From: an uncultured Pelagibacteraceae bacterium
GTDB taxonomy: Bacteria > Pseudomonadota > Alphaproteobacteria > Pelagibacterales > Pelagibacteraceae
DNA: 64,000 bases
Assembly: GCA_902543535.1 (NCBI GenBank)
Contig: CACBYG010000005.1
Coordinates: 1-64,000 of the forward strand
Reading direction: 5' to 3'
Below, one piece after another: positions 8,189 through 16,716 of this stretch. The position numbers were made by a program, and so were the translations under genes. The first letter of the stretch is position 1; each line of letters begins with the position of its first letter. Under the pieces are notes generated by a model, which did no database searches, had not been told where the DNA came from, and worked only from the letters and a program-made list of their open reading frames with translations.

Positions 8189-8219
8189 ATGGTTTGAAAA
8201 AATTAAAGGGAGAGAATTA

Positions 8220-9281
8220 ATGAAAGCTCAAGTTTTACATAAATACGACCCAGAAATGAAAGAAAAAATTTGGGTAACAGAGCAAGAGATGCCTGATCCT
8301 AAATTAGAAAAATCGACAGATGTTATAGTCAAAATAGGTGCAGCAGGTGTTTGCAGAACAGACTTACATATAATTGAAGGTGTATGGAAACATATTCAAG
8401 ATCCAGATGATAAGCTTCTTCCTTGTGTTATGGGACATGAGAATGCTGGATGGGTGGAGGAAGTAGGAAAAGACGTTACAAATTTTAAAAAAGGTGATCC
8501 TGTTATTTTACACCCTTTAATATCAGGGACTGGTGGAACTTGTTTAGACTGTAGGAGAGGAAATGACATGCACGCAGAAGCAGGTGCGTTCCCCGGACTA
8601 AATATTAAGGAGGGTGGATACGCCGAGCTTTTAAAAACAAGTGTTAGAAATTTAATTAAGTTACCAACAGTTTTAACACCTAAAGATGTTGCTCCTTTTT
8701 CTGATGCAGGTTTGACTGCATACAGAGTTGTAAAGAAAGCTACGAGACATCTGTTACCAGGACAGAACTGTGTAATTATAGGTGCAGGTGGTCTTGGGCA
8801 TATTGCTATCCAATGTTTAAAAGCAATGTGCGCAGCAAATATAATCATAGTTGAAAAGTCAAAAACCGCACTTGATCATGCTATGCCACTTGGCGGAGAT
8901 AAAGGAGTGTTGATTGATGGTAATGAAGTAGAACAAGTCATGGAGCTAACCAAAGGTAAAGGCGCTGAAGCTGTAATAGATTTTGTAGGTGAAAAGGGAT
9001 CAACATCTATGGGTTTAAACATGACATCAGGTGGAGGTTATTATTACATTGTTGGTTATGGTGAGGAAATAAAAATCCTTGCAGTGGATGTAATTATAGC
9101 TGAGAAAAATATAATTGGAAATTTAGTGGGAACGTGGTCTGAGTTGTATGAACTTATGGAACTAGCTGACAAAGGATTAGTTAAGTTATCCATGGCAGAA
9201 TATAAACTAGACGATGCTAATAAAGCACTTCATGATCTTAACGAAGGTAAAGTTAAGGGACGAGCTGTTTTAGTTCCGTAA
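8220..9281 (+). CDS. Zinc-dependent NAD(P) alcohol dehydrogenase (MDR family)
   Basis: A 353-residue medium-chain dehydrogenase starting at the ATG after GGGAGAG. The catalytic zinc site is indicated by CRTDLH (near 38), GHEN (near 66-69) and an Asp in SDAGLTAYR (near 160), a ligand set found in part of the family. The nucleotide fold has VIIGAGGLGHIAIQ near 180. The structural-zinc lobe is reduced: TCLDCRRGNDMHAE keeps only two of the usual four cysteines. It should oxidise an alcohol or polyol to an aldehyde or ketone, or the reverse. It is the first gene downstream of the regulated promoter and precedes an ABC importer binding protein by 20 bases, so its substrate may be what the importer brings in. 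Confidence 0.92.
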   Translation: MKAQVLHKYDPEMKEKIWVTEQEMPDPKLEKSTDVIVKIGAAGVCRTDLHIIEGVWKHIQDPDDKLLPCVMGHENAGWVEEVGKDVTNFKKGDPVILHPLISGTGGTCLDCRRGNDMHAEAGAFPGLNIKEGGYAELLKTSVRNLIKLPTVLTPKDVAPFSDAGLTAYRVVKKATRHLLPGQNCVIIGAGGLGHIAIQCLKAMCAANIIIVEKSKTALDHAMPLGGDKGVLIDGNEVEQVMELTKGKGAEAVIDFVGEKGSTSMGLNMTSGGGYYYIVGYGEEIKILAVDVIIAEKNIIGNLVGTWSELYELMELADKGLVKLSMAEYKLDDANKALHDLNEGKVKGRAVLVP

Positions 9282-9301
9282 AAAAAAAAGAGAGGGATAT
9301 A

Positions 9302-10840
9302 ATGAAAATAATAAAAACTTGTCTAACGGCTGTAATATCAAGTGTTTTGATGTTTAGCCCAATGGCATACGCTGATAAGTGGGGTGATCAATTTCCACAT
9401 ATCAAAGCTACAGGAGATATTGCTGGTGATTGTTCTTATGAGGAGATGTCTAAGAAAAATTACAAAGGAAAAACTCTTAAGATAAACACGCACGCTGTAC
9501 CTGTAATTGGACAGCCAACAGCTTTGCATGCAGAACAATTTGCTAAGTTAACAGGAGCAAAAGTTGATGTAACGCATACACCTGCAGGTGATTTGTACGC
9601 AAAAGCTATGGTTCCTTTTAAAGCTGGTCAAGCTCCATACGACATCGTATTTGGCTTTTCTAACTTTATAAATGACTGGAAAAGATATCTAGCACCAGTT
9701 CCAAAAAAATACATGAACTCAACAGAGATGAAAGACGTCACTAAATCTCACATAGGAGTTTCATCCTGGGACGGAACTATGTACCAGTATCCAGTTGATG
9801 GTGACAGACATTATCTAAAATACAGAAAAGACGTAATAGATAATCCTGAAATGCAAAAAAAATATAAAGCAGACACTGGTAAAGAGTTAAGAGTTCCAAG
9901 AACGTGGAAAGAATATGGCGAAATGGCCAAATACTTTAATGGTTGGGACTGGGATGGAGATGGAGAAAAAGAATACGGTTCAGCTGAGGTAATGAAAAAA
10001 GACGACTTAATGTTCGCAGCTTTTTTCAGTAGATCAGTAGCGTACGCTAAAAATCCAAGAACTCCAGGTGGTTTCTTTTTTGATTTAGATACTATGAAAC
10101 CAAACATTAACAACCCAGGATTTGTTGAAGCTCTAGGTGATTGGGTAGAGGCTACTAAGTACGTTCCTCCAGGAGGAATTAACTTTGGACTAGGTGATGA
10201 AATTGGATCATTTGGAGGTGGTCAAACTTTATTTAGTTTTTCATGGGATGATGCTTTCATCGCAGCAATGCAAGATGATAGCCCTATTAAAAACAAAGTA
10301 GGTGCGGCTCCTCTTCCAGGCGCGGACAGAGTTTGGAACAGAACATCTAATAGCTGGGAAAATCAATACAACCAAGCTCCTTACATTGTATGGGGTTGGG
10401 CAGTTGGTGTTGCTAAGAAAAGTAAAGTTAAAGACATGGCGTTTGATTACCTATGTTTCTTTTCTAACGGAGCAAACCACCAAGCTGATTTAGCTATTGG
10501 TAACTTTGGTGTTAACCCATTTAAAAACTCTGATTTCGATCCAAATATTTATATAAATACTATGGGTTGGGATGCAGACATTGCTAACAGTTATACCAAA
10601 ACACTTTTAGATATGGAAAAAAGTAAAAACAGAGTTTTCCCTCTAAGAGTCCCGGGTGTATTTGAGTTCACTAGTGCAGTTGCAACTGGTACTTCAAAAG
10701 CGCTGGCTGGGCAATTATCTCCACAAGAAGCTTTAGACGAAGTTGCTAAAGAGTGGGAAGCAATTGTTCAAAGGGTAGGTAAAAAAGCAGTACAAGATGC
10801 CTACGCTGTTGGTGTAAAAATGGAAGACAACAAGTTATAA
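9302..10840 (+). CDS. ABC transporter periplasmic substrate-binding protein (carbohydrate/polyol type)
   Basis: A 512-residue secreted protein with a Sec signal peptide (positive MKIIK, hydrophobic core, cleavage after AYA at residue 24). It follows the ATG with a good ribosome site (AGAGAGGG). Its size and its setting with two MalF/MalG-type permeases and two MalK-type ATPases place it in the extracellular solute-binding family 1, which binds sugars, polyols or glycerol derivatives. It is rich in Trp, Asn and Asp, as carbohydrate binders often are (SNSWENQYNQAP near 350). Ligand is not identifiable from sequence. A strong hairpin follows the gene and probably keeps its message more abundant than the permease genes. 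Confidence 0.92.
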   Translation: MKIIKTCLTAVISSVLMFSPMAYADKWGDQFPHIKATGDIAGDCSYEEMSKKNYKGKTLKINTHAVPVIGQPTALHAEQFAKLTGAKVDVTHTPAGDLYAKAMVPFKAGQAPYDIVFGFSNFINDWKRYLAPVPKKYMNSTEMKDVTKSHIGVSSWDGTMYQYPVDGDRHYLKYRKDVIDNPEMQKKYKADTGKELRVPRTWKEYGEMAKYFNGWDWDGDGEKEYGSAEVMKKDDLMFAAFFSRSVAYAKNPRTPGGFFFDLDTMKPNINNPGFVEALGDWVEATKYVPPGGINFGLGDEIGSFGGGQTLFSFSWDDAFIAAMQDDSPIKNKVGAAPLPGADRVWNRTSNSWENQYNQAPYIVWGWAVGVAKKSKVKDMAFDYLCFFSNGANHQADLAIGNFGVNPFKNSDFDPNIYINTMGWDADIANSYTKTLLDMEKSKNRVFPLRVPGVFEFTSAVATGTSKALAGQLSPQEALDEVAKEWEAIVQRVGKKAVQDAYAVGVKMEDNKL

Positions 10841-10862
10841 AAATAACTTAAATAAAATAATA

Positions 10863-10890
10863 ATGTGACCGCTTTTCTTAGCGGTCACAT
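10863..10890 (+). promoter_or_regulatory. Strong hairpin between binding protein and permease genes, no U-tract
   Basis: ATGTGACCGCT (10863-10873) pairs perfectly with AGCGGTCACAT (10880-10890) around a 6-base loop. The downstream bases are AAGATTAAAC, not a run of T, so this is not a classical intrinsic terminator. In other binding-protein-dependent operons such intergenic hairpins stabilise the upstream message; a partial terminator is the alternative. Confidence 0.75.
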
Positions 10891-10913
10891 AAGATTAAAC
10901 AAATTTCAAATAC

Positions 10914-11774
10914 ATGAACTTTAAACAAAAGTACGTTTTTTTATTTCCAGGTTTATTTGTTCTGATAGGTATTTTAATTTTTCCAATTATTTTTGTAGTT
11001 AGATTAAGTTTGTCCGGGTGGAATAGTTACAATGGATTAAATTTTATTGGTTTAGAAAATTACATCAGACTCTTTACAGATGACCCCAGATTTTGGGAGT
11101 CTTTCTTTAGATTGAGCTTTCTCTCAGTTACAACTGTAATCCTTCAATATGTAATAGGTTTTGCACTAGCACACATGGTTTGGAAAGATATTAAATTTCA
11201 AAGATTTTTTAGAGTACTTTTTTTAATACCAATGATGACCACTCCAGTGATTATGACAGTTATTTGGAGAACTTTTTTTCACGAGTCTTTAGGTCCTGTA
11301 AATGATATATTGTCAAATTTTGGGATGTCTCCTAAATGGCTAACAGACCCAGTTCTTGCAAAAGTTACTGTTATTATTGTTGAAGTTTGGCAATGGACGC
11401 CATTCATGTTTTTATTGCTTTTAGCAGGGCTTTTATCACTACCAAAAGAACCCTTTTTAGCAGCTGCAATTGATGGAGCAAGTCCAGTAAGAAAATTTTT
11501 ATATGTAACTTTTCCATTAATGGCTCCAATTTCAATAGGTGCAATTATTATAAGGTTGATTGAAGCTTCAAAAATTATGGATACTGTTTATGTTTTGACT
11601 TCCGGTGGGCCAGGGACTTCAACAGAGACTTCGAGTTTTTATATCTTTATTAAAGGACTAAGAGAATTTCAAATGGGCTATGCTGCTTCGATGTCATTCA
11701 CGTATTTAATAATAATGATCATAAGCTTAACAGTGATAGTAAAAGTTTTAACTAAATTAATGCTTAAGGATTAG
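10914..11774 (+). CDS. ABC transporter permease, MalF/UgpA type
   Basis: A 286-residue inner-membrane protein with six predicted helices. The cytoplasmic EAA-type loop that contacts the ATPase is visible as FLAAAIDGASPVRKFLYVT (near 182-200). It forms a heterodimeric channel with the permease encoded two bases downstream. It starts 23 bases after the hairpin that follows the binding protein gene. Family assignment is firm; substrate follows that of the binding protein. Confidence 0.92.
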   Translation: MNFKQKYVFLFPGLFVLIGILIFPIIFVVRLSLSGWNSYNGLNFIGLENYIRLFTDDPRFWESFFRLSFLSVTTVILQYVIGFALAHMVWKDIKFQRFFRVLFLIPMMTTPVIMTVIWRTFFHESLGPVNDILSNFGMSPKWLTDPVLAKVTVIIVEVWQWTPFMFLLLLAGLLSLPKEPFLAAAIDGASPVRKFLYVTFPLMAPISIGAIIIRLIEASKIMDTVYVLTSGGPGTSTETSSFYIFIKGLREFQMGYAASMSFTYLIIMIISLTVIVKVLTKLMLKD

Positions 11775-11776
11775 GT

Positions 11777-12625
11777 ATGGGCAAATTATATAAATTTTTA
11801 AAATATTTTTTCATAACGTTTTGGGCAGTTTTTGTTGTAGCCCCTTTTCTTTGGGCTCTTACAACTTCTTTTAAAGATTTTAATTCTGTAAATGGTGGCG
11901 CTACATACATTCCATGGGTAGATTTTGAACCAAAGTTAGAAGGTTGGAGAGTTTTAATTAAATCTCCTGCAAATGGGGGCGTTGATATTATTGAACCTTA
12001 TTTTAATAGTTTGTTTGTAACATGTACTGCTAGTTTGATTAGTATAGTGCTTGGAACATTATCTGCTTATGCTCTTTCAAGATTTACCTTCAAAGCAGGA
12101 TTTGTAAAGAATAATGACATTACATTCTTTTTTATTTCTCAAAGAATTATGCCACCGATTGTTTTATCAATTCCTTTCTTTTTATTTTTAGGTGCAATCA
12201 GTTTATTAGATAGTTTGATTGGATTAATAGTTGTTTATATTGTTTTATTAATGCCAATAGCAGTTTGGATAATGGTTGATTTCTTTAATAAAGTTCCACG
12301 TGAGATTGATGAAACAGCTTTAATTGATGGATGTAATCCCTATCAAGCATTTTTTAAAGTTGTATTGCCTAATTCAATACCAGGATTAATTGTAGCTGGT
12401 ATGTTTTGCATTATATTTGGCTGGATTGATTTTTTCTTTGCTTTCATTTTAACTTTCACTGAAGTTCAACTTTTACCAGTTAAAATTGTGGCTTTAAATT
12501 CATCTATTACTCCATGGTGGAGCTTATCTGCTTCAGCTTTGGTTTCGGTTGCACCATTAATCATTGTTGCATTTATTGTTGAAAGATATTTATCAAAAGG
12601 AAACTTATCAGGAGCAATAAAATAA
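11777..12625 (+). CDS. ABC transporter permease, MalG/UgpE type
   Basis: A 282-residue inner-membrane protein with six predicted helices and the EAA-type motif EIDETALIDGCNPYQAFFKV (near 178-197). It is the second half of the translocation channel. Its stop codon overlaps the ATG of the first ATPase (TAATG), which suggests translational coupling. Confidence 0.92.
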   Translation: MGKLYKFLKYFFITFWAVFVVAPFLWALTTSFKDFNSVNGGATYIPWVDFEPKLEGWRVLIKSPANGGVDIIEPYFNSLFVTCTASLISIVLGTLSAYALSRFTFKAGFVKNNDITFFFISQRIMPPIVLSIPFFLFLGAISLLDSLIGLIVVYIVLLMPIAVWIMVDFFNKVPREIDETALIDGCNPYQAFFKVVLPNSIPGLIVAGMFCIIFGWIDFFFAFILTFTEVQLLPVKIVALNSSITPWWSLSASALVSVAPLIIVAFIVERYLSKGNLSGAIK

Positions 12626-13704
12626 TGAATTTAGTTGCAGAAAACTTATCATATAAGCCAGATGAACAGTTTCATCTTAATGAGGTGTCTTTTAAATTTG
12701 AAAAAGGAAATATTTACACAATTCTTGGAAGAACATTGTCTGGAAAAACAACGTTACTAAAAACCATTGCTGGATTACTAACACCTGATACAGGCGCAAT
12801 GCAATTTGAGGACAAAGATTTTTTAAAAGTTCCAGTTTGGGAGAGAAATATCGCAATGGTTTATCAGCAATTTATAAATTACCCTCACCTTAATGTATTT
12901 GAGAACGTCGCTTTCCCTCTTAAACAAAGAAAAGTAGACGATCAGTTGATAAATGATGAAGTTACAAAATCTCTTAAATCTGTAGGTCTAGAGGGCTATG
13001 AAACTAGAAAAATCCAAGAATTATCTGGTGGTCAGCAACAGAGAGTTTCCCTAGCAAGATCTTTAGTTAAAAATGCTAAAATTTTATTGTTAGATGAGCC
13101 CTTGGTTAATTTAGACTACAAACTAAGAGAACAATTGAGAGAAGAGTTTAAGAATATATTTTCTCAAGGGTTATCTGAGGACAGCATTGTTGTATTTTCA
13201 ACTACAGATCCAAGAGAAGCAATGGAGATAAATGGTGAAGTTATTGTTCTTGATGAGGGAAAAGTGCTTCAAGTTGGGTCAGCTAAAGAAATTTTTGAAA
13301 ATCCTAAAACCTTAAAAGTTGCAGAAATTTCCAATGATCCACCTATGAATATTCTTAAGGCATCTATTGAAACAAATAAAATAAAATTTGAAGAAATTGA
13401 AGTTGAGCTACCTAATCACCTATCTAACTTAAAAGAAAAAAACTTTAATTTAGGTATTAGAGCATCTGACATAAAATTAAGTGATAGTGGTTTTGAATTT
13501 GAAGTAGAGCTTGCAGAAATTAGTGGCTCTGAAACATTGCTTCATCTTAAAAGAGGTAATTCTAGAATTATTATATCCATAGAAGAAGTTTTGAATTTTA
13601 ATATTCACGACAAGGTAAAAATTAGTTTCAATATTAGTAAAATTTATGCATTTAATGAAAATGGAGTTCTATCCTCTTCTCCTTTTGGAGGTTCTTATGT
13701 CTAA
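12625..13704 (+). CDS. ABC transporter ATP-binding protein, MalK/UgpC type (subunit 1)
   Basis: A 359-residue ATPase. Walker A is GRTLSGKTT near residue 35, unusual in its central residues but keeping the G-x4-GK-T pattern. The Q-loop is VYQQF, the signature is canonical LSGGQQQR near 135, and Walker B is ILLLDEP with the NLD D-loop; the switch position reads FSTTDPREA, where most members have a His (VTHD). A C-terminal regulatory TOBE-like region follows from about 240. It pairs with a second ATPase whose signature motif is degenerate, so the two probably form a heterodimer with one full and one weakened composite site. Confidence 0.9.
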   Translation: MNLVAENLSYKPDEQFHLNEVSFKFEKGNIYTILGRTLSGKTTLLKTIAGLLTPDTGAMQFEDKDFLKVPVWERNIAMVYQQFINYPHLNVFENVAFPLKQRKVDDQLINDEVTKSLKSVGLEGYETRKIQELSGGQQQRVSLARSLVKNAKILLLDEPLVNLDYKLREQLREEFKNIFSQGLSEDSIVVFSTTDPREAMEINGEVIVLDEGKVLQVGSAKEIFENPKTLKVAEISNDPPMNILKASIETNKIKFEEIEVELPNHLSNLKEKNFNLGIRASDIKLSDSGFEFEVELAEISGSETLLHLKRGNSRIIISIEEVLNFNIHDKVKISFNISKIYAFNENGVLSSSPFGGSYV

Positions 13705-14770
13705 AATAGATTTAAATAATATTTCCCACACATATAATCCTAATGATCCAGAACCTACTTATGCATTAAACCCTTTTTCAATGACTTGGGAAAATGGAAA
13801 AAGATACGCAATATTGGGACCCTCAGGATGTGGAAAAACTACAATGTTAAATATTGTATCTGGACTAGTAAGACCCTCAGCAGGAAGTATTTTATTTGAT
13901 GATAAAGATGTTACAGATCTTAAAACTGAGGAAAGAAATATTGCTCAAGTTTTTCAGTTTCCAGTAATTTATAATACCATGACAGTCTTTGAAAATTTAG
14001 CATTTCCTTTACTATGTAGAGATTTTGAAAAAGAAAAAATTAATGAAAGAGTCAATTCAGTTGCAGAAACTTTAAATTTACAATCTTTTCTTAAATCTCC
14101 TGCTAGAAAACTTACTGCAGATCAAAAACAATTAATTTCACTTGGACGAGGTTTAGTGAGAGAAGATGTTGCTGCAGTTCTAATGGATGAACCATTAACA
14201 GTTATTGATCCTGATTTGAAATTTAGACTAAGGAGAAAGCTAAAAGAGATTAATGAAGAATTTAAAACTACCCTGGTTTATGTCACCCATGATCAAAACG
14301 AGGCGATGACTTTTGCTGATAATATTATTGTTATGAGTGACGGCGAGGTTGTTCAAGCAGGAACTCCCAAGGAATTATTTGAGAGACCAAACACTACATT
14401 TGTTGGATATTTTATTGGTTCACCGGCAATGAATTTATTCGAAACAGAAGCATCATCAAATGATTGTGTTAAAATCAATGGAACTTTGATTAAAACAAAC
14501 ACTAATTTATCAAAACTTAAAGATAAAAAAATTAAGCTAGGTATTAGATCTGAGTTTATTAATTTAGCTGAGGATCAGAAAGATAATTTATTATCTGTTG
14601 AAGTTGATAAGGTAGAAGACCTTGGAAATTATAAGTTATTAACCGCTAAAATGGGTGAACTTACAATAAAATCAAAAATTAACAGAGAAACAGAGGTTCC
14701 TTCTAGTGATGTAAAATTACATATACCAGCTGATAAATGCTGCGTTTATGAGAATGAAATTCTTATTTAA
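13697..14770 (+). CDS. ABC transporter ATP-binding protein, MalK/UgpC type with degenerate signature (subunit 2)
   Basis: A 357-residue ATPase. I choose the ATG at 13697 because GGAGG (13687-13691) precedes it at proper distance and the protein then begins like its family (MSKIDLNNISHTY); it overlaps the previous gene by eight bases. Walker A is canonical (GPSGCGKTT), Walker B is AAVLMDEP, and the switch histidine is present (YVTHDQNEA). The signature motif reads LTADQKQ instead of LSGGQ. I recall similar degeneracy in one ATPase of rhizobial glycerol importers (GlpS/GlpT), which would fit a polyol importer, but this is from memory. A TOBE-like C-terminal region is present. Confidence 0.9.
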   Translation: MSKIDLNNISHTYNPNDPEPTYALNPFSMTWENGKRYAILGPSGCGKTTMLNIVSGLVRPSAGSILFDDKDVTDLKTEERNIAQVFQFPVIYNTMTVFENLAFPLLCRDFEKEKINERVNSVAETLNLQSFLKSPARKLTADQKQLISLGRGLVREDVAAVLMDEPLTVIDPDLKFRLRRKLKEINEEFKTTLVYVTHDQNEAMTFADNIIVMSDGEVVQAGTPKELFERPNTTFVGYFIGSPAMNLFETEASSNDCVKINGTLIKTNTNLSKLKDKKIKLGIRSEFINLAEDQKDNLLSVEVDKVEDLGNYKLLTAKMGELTIKSKINRETEVPSSDVKLHIPADKCCVYENEILI

Positions 14771-14894
14771 ATTAATAATTCTACTATAGATTGTATATTT
14801 TTTGTTAAGTGTCAATCCGCGCGTGTTTTTAGAAAGACTCTATTCTAATTCTATGTTTAATTACGTTCGTTAATTAACAAGAGGAGAGAACAAA
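14771..14894 (+). other. 124-base intergenic region before the TRAP operon
   Basis: Mostly AT-rich with one short GC island (CCGCGCG, 14817-14823). It contains an inverted repeat, TTAATTA (14857-14863) with TAATTAA (14871-14877), directly upstream of the ribosome site GAGGAG (14881-14886). I found no convincing -35/-10 pair. The repeat could be an operator or a short hairpin near the ribosome site. Confidence 0.3.
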
Positions 14895-16052
14895 ATGATT
14901 AAAAATAAAAAATCATTGAAAGGTGCTAAGACACCTTCAAGACGTAAGTTCTTCAAAGCAGCAGCAGCAACTGGTGCAGCAGCAGCGACAGCTGTGGCTA
15001 TGCCTAATGTAGCTTTTGGTGCTCCATTAACTTTAAAGATGCAAGCAGCTTGGCCTTCAGGCGCAAACATCTTTTTTGAAATGGCAGGAGACTATGCGAA
15101 AATGGTTAGTGACATGTCTGGAGGAGAATTAAAAATTGATCTTCAGCCTGTTGGTGCCGTTGTAAAAACTTCAGAAATTGGACAAGCAGTAAGTTCAGGA
15201 GTAGTAGATATGGGTCACTGGGTGACTGCATACTGGTACGGAAAAAACGCTGCAGCTTCACTTTTTGGAACTGGTCCTTCATACGGAATGTCATCTCAAG
15301 AAGTAATGGGATGGATGGAGTATGGTGGAGGAAGAGCATTATACGAAGAAGCAGTAAAAAGTGTAGGTTTTAATTACACTGGTTTCTTCCATATGCCTAT
15401 GCCAGCTCAACCATTTGGTTGGTTCAAAAAGAACGTAACAAAAGTATCTGATGTTAAAGGTATGAAGTATAGAACAGTTGGTCTTGCGACTAACGTTTTA
15501 ACTGCTATGGGAATGGTCGTAAGACAATTACCAGGTGGTGAGATTCAGCCAGCTATGAAAACTGGTTTGATTGATGCTGCAGAGTTTAACAACCCAACAT
15601 CAGACTCACAGTTCGGAATGCAAGATGTCTCTAAACATTATCACTTAGGAAGTTTCCACCAATCTCAGGAAATGTTTGAAATTCCTATGAATACTAAGAG
15701 ACTAAACAGCCTTGCGCCTAAACATCAAGCTATCTTGAAGAATGCTGCTTATGCTGCAAACTCAGATAACTACTTCAAAGCTTTAGTTAGATATTCTGCT
15801 GACTTAGCTAAATTGATGAACGAGCATAAGGTAAATGTTTACCAAACATCTGATGCTATCTTAGCCGAGCAATTAAAAGGTTGGGATAAAATCGTTGCTG
15901 AGTTTTCTGGTAAGGATGCTTTCTTTAAGAAAGTAGTAGACTCACAAAAAGCATACGCTAAGAGAACAATGAAGTATCTGTTGATGAATCAACCGAACTA
16001 CAAATTAGCTTATGAAAATGAGTTTGGTCCAATTGCAAAAGTTAAAATTTAA
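14895..16052 (+). CDS. dctP: TRAP transporter solute-binding protein, TakP-like, Tat signal
   Basis: A 385-residue periplasmic protein. The N-terminus has a twin-arginine export motif SRRKFFK (15-21), an Ala-rich core and a probable cleavage site near AFGA (40-43), so it is exported folded. The body resembles TakP-type TRAP receptors, including GGEIQPAMKTGLIDAAEF near 214-231, where members of this group bind 2-oxoacids. With hydroxyacid enzymes nearby, a 2-oxo- or 2-hydroxycarboxylate is a fair guess, but mannitol/chloroaromatic-type annotation is also common for this group. Excellent ribosome site (GAGGAG). A strong terminator follows, so it is probably made in excess over the membrane subunits. 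Confidence 0.9.
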   Translation: MIKNKKSLKGAKTPSRRKFFKAAAATGAAAATAVAMPNVAFGAPLTLKMQAAWPSGANIFFEMAGDYAKMVSDMSGGELKIDLQPVGAVVKTSEIGQAVSSGVVDMGHWVTAYWYGKNAAASLFGTGPSYGMSSQEVMGWMEYGGGRALYEEAVKSVGFNYTGFFHMPMPAQPFGWFKKNVTKVSDVKGMKYRTVGLATNVLTAMGMVVRQLPGGEIQPAMKTGLIDAAEFNNPTSDSQFGMQDVSKHYHLGSFHQSQEMFEIPMNTKRLNSLAPKHQAILKNAAYAANSDNYFKALVRYSADLAKLMNEHKVNVYQTSDAILAEQLKGWDKIVAEFSGKDAFFKKVVDSQKAYAKRTMKYLLMNQPNYKLAYENEFGPIAKVKI

Positions 16053-16072
16053 TTAACTTTTATCAAATTTAA

Positions 16073-16105
16073 AAAGAGGGGGTTTAAAAAACCCCCTTTT
16101 TTTTT
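16073..16105 (+). terminator. Intrinsic terminator after the TRAP binding protein gene
   Basis: GGGGGTTT (16078-16085) pairs with AAACCCCC (16089-16096) around a 3-base loop, followed by nine T (16097-16105). The preceding A-rich bases could extend the stem into the T-run. This is the clearest rho-independent terminator in the window. Its place between dctP and dctQ indicates partial termination within the operon. Confidence 0.9.
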
Positions 16106-16131
16106 AGTTAAATTTAATATAATTGTTGACG

Positions 16132-16716
16132 ATGGAATCATTCATTAAATTTGCCGACACATTAAGCACCTCAATGGGTAAAGCTTTTTCATGGTGTATT
16201 GTAATTTTAATGGGGGGTACTGTTTACGAAGTTGTTATGGCTTATGCTTTTAATAAGCCAACCTTATGGAATTTTGATTTTAGTATGCAAATGTATGGTG
16301 CAATACTAATGATGTCAGGAGCTTATTGTTTAGCTACAGAAGCTCATGTAAGAGGAGATGTAATTTACAGATTATTTAAAGAAAAAACTCAGGCTTGGAT
16401 AGATTTAGTTCTATACTTTATATTCTTTTTTCCTGGAGTAATTGCTTTAGCTTTTTATGGCTATGAATATGCAGCATTGGCATGGAAAATTAAAGAAACT
16501 AGTTGGAGTAGTCCAGCTCAAATACAAATTTACATGGTAAAGTCAATGATACCTTGTGCTGGTGTTCTTTTAATTATTCAGGGGATTAGTGAAGTTTTCA
16601 GATCAGTGATTTGTATAAGAACCGGACACTGGCCATCAAGAATGGTTGTTGCAGAAGAAACAGAGCAGGTACTAATGAGACAATCAAAAGCGGAGGAACA
16701 AAAAGATGTTGTTTAG
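16132..16716 (+). CDS. dctQ: TRAP transporter small permease subunit
   Basis: A 194-residue membrane protein with four predicted helices and a hydrophilic C-terminal tail. This is the usual form of the small TRAP subunit that joins the large permease in Na+-driven uptake. I prefer the ATG at 16132 over the TTG at 16123; neither has a clear ribosome site, as happens just downstream of a terminator. Its last bases overlap the start of the large subunit by eleven. Confidence 0.88.
   Translation: MESFIKFADTLSTSMGKAFSWCIVILMGGTVYEVVMAYAFNKPTLWNFDFSMQMYGAILMMSGAYCLATEAHVRGDVIYRLFKEKTQAWIDLVLYFIFFFPGVIALAFYGYEYAALAWKIKETSWSSPAQIQIYMVKSMIPCAGVLLIIQGISEVFRSVICIRTGHWPSRMVVAEETEQVLMRQSKAEEQKDVV

Noticed and set aside
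8396-8848. 150-codon open frame on the minus strand
   Set aside because: It is a shadow of the alcohol dehydrogenase coding sequence with no start signals of its own.
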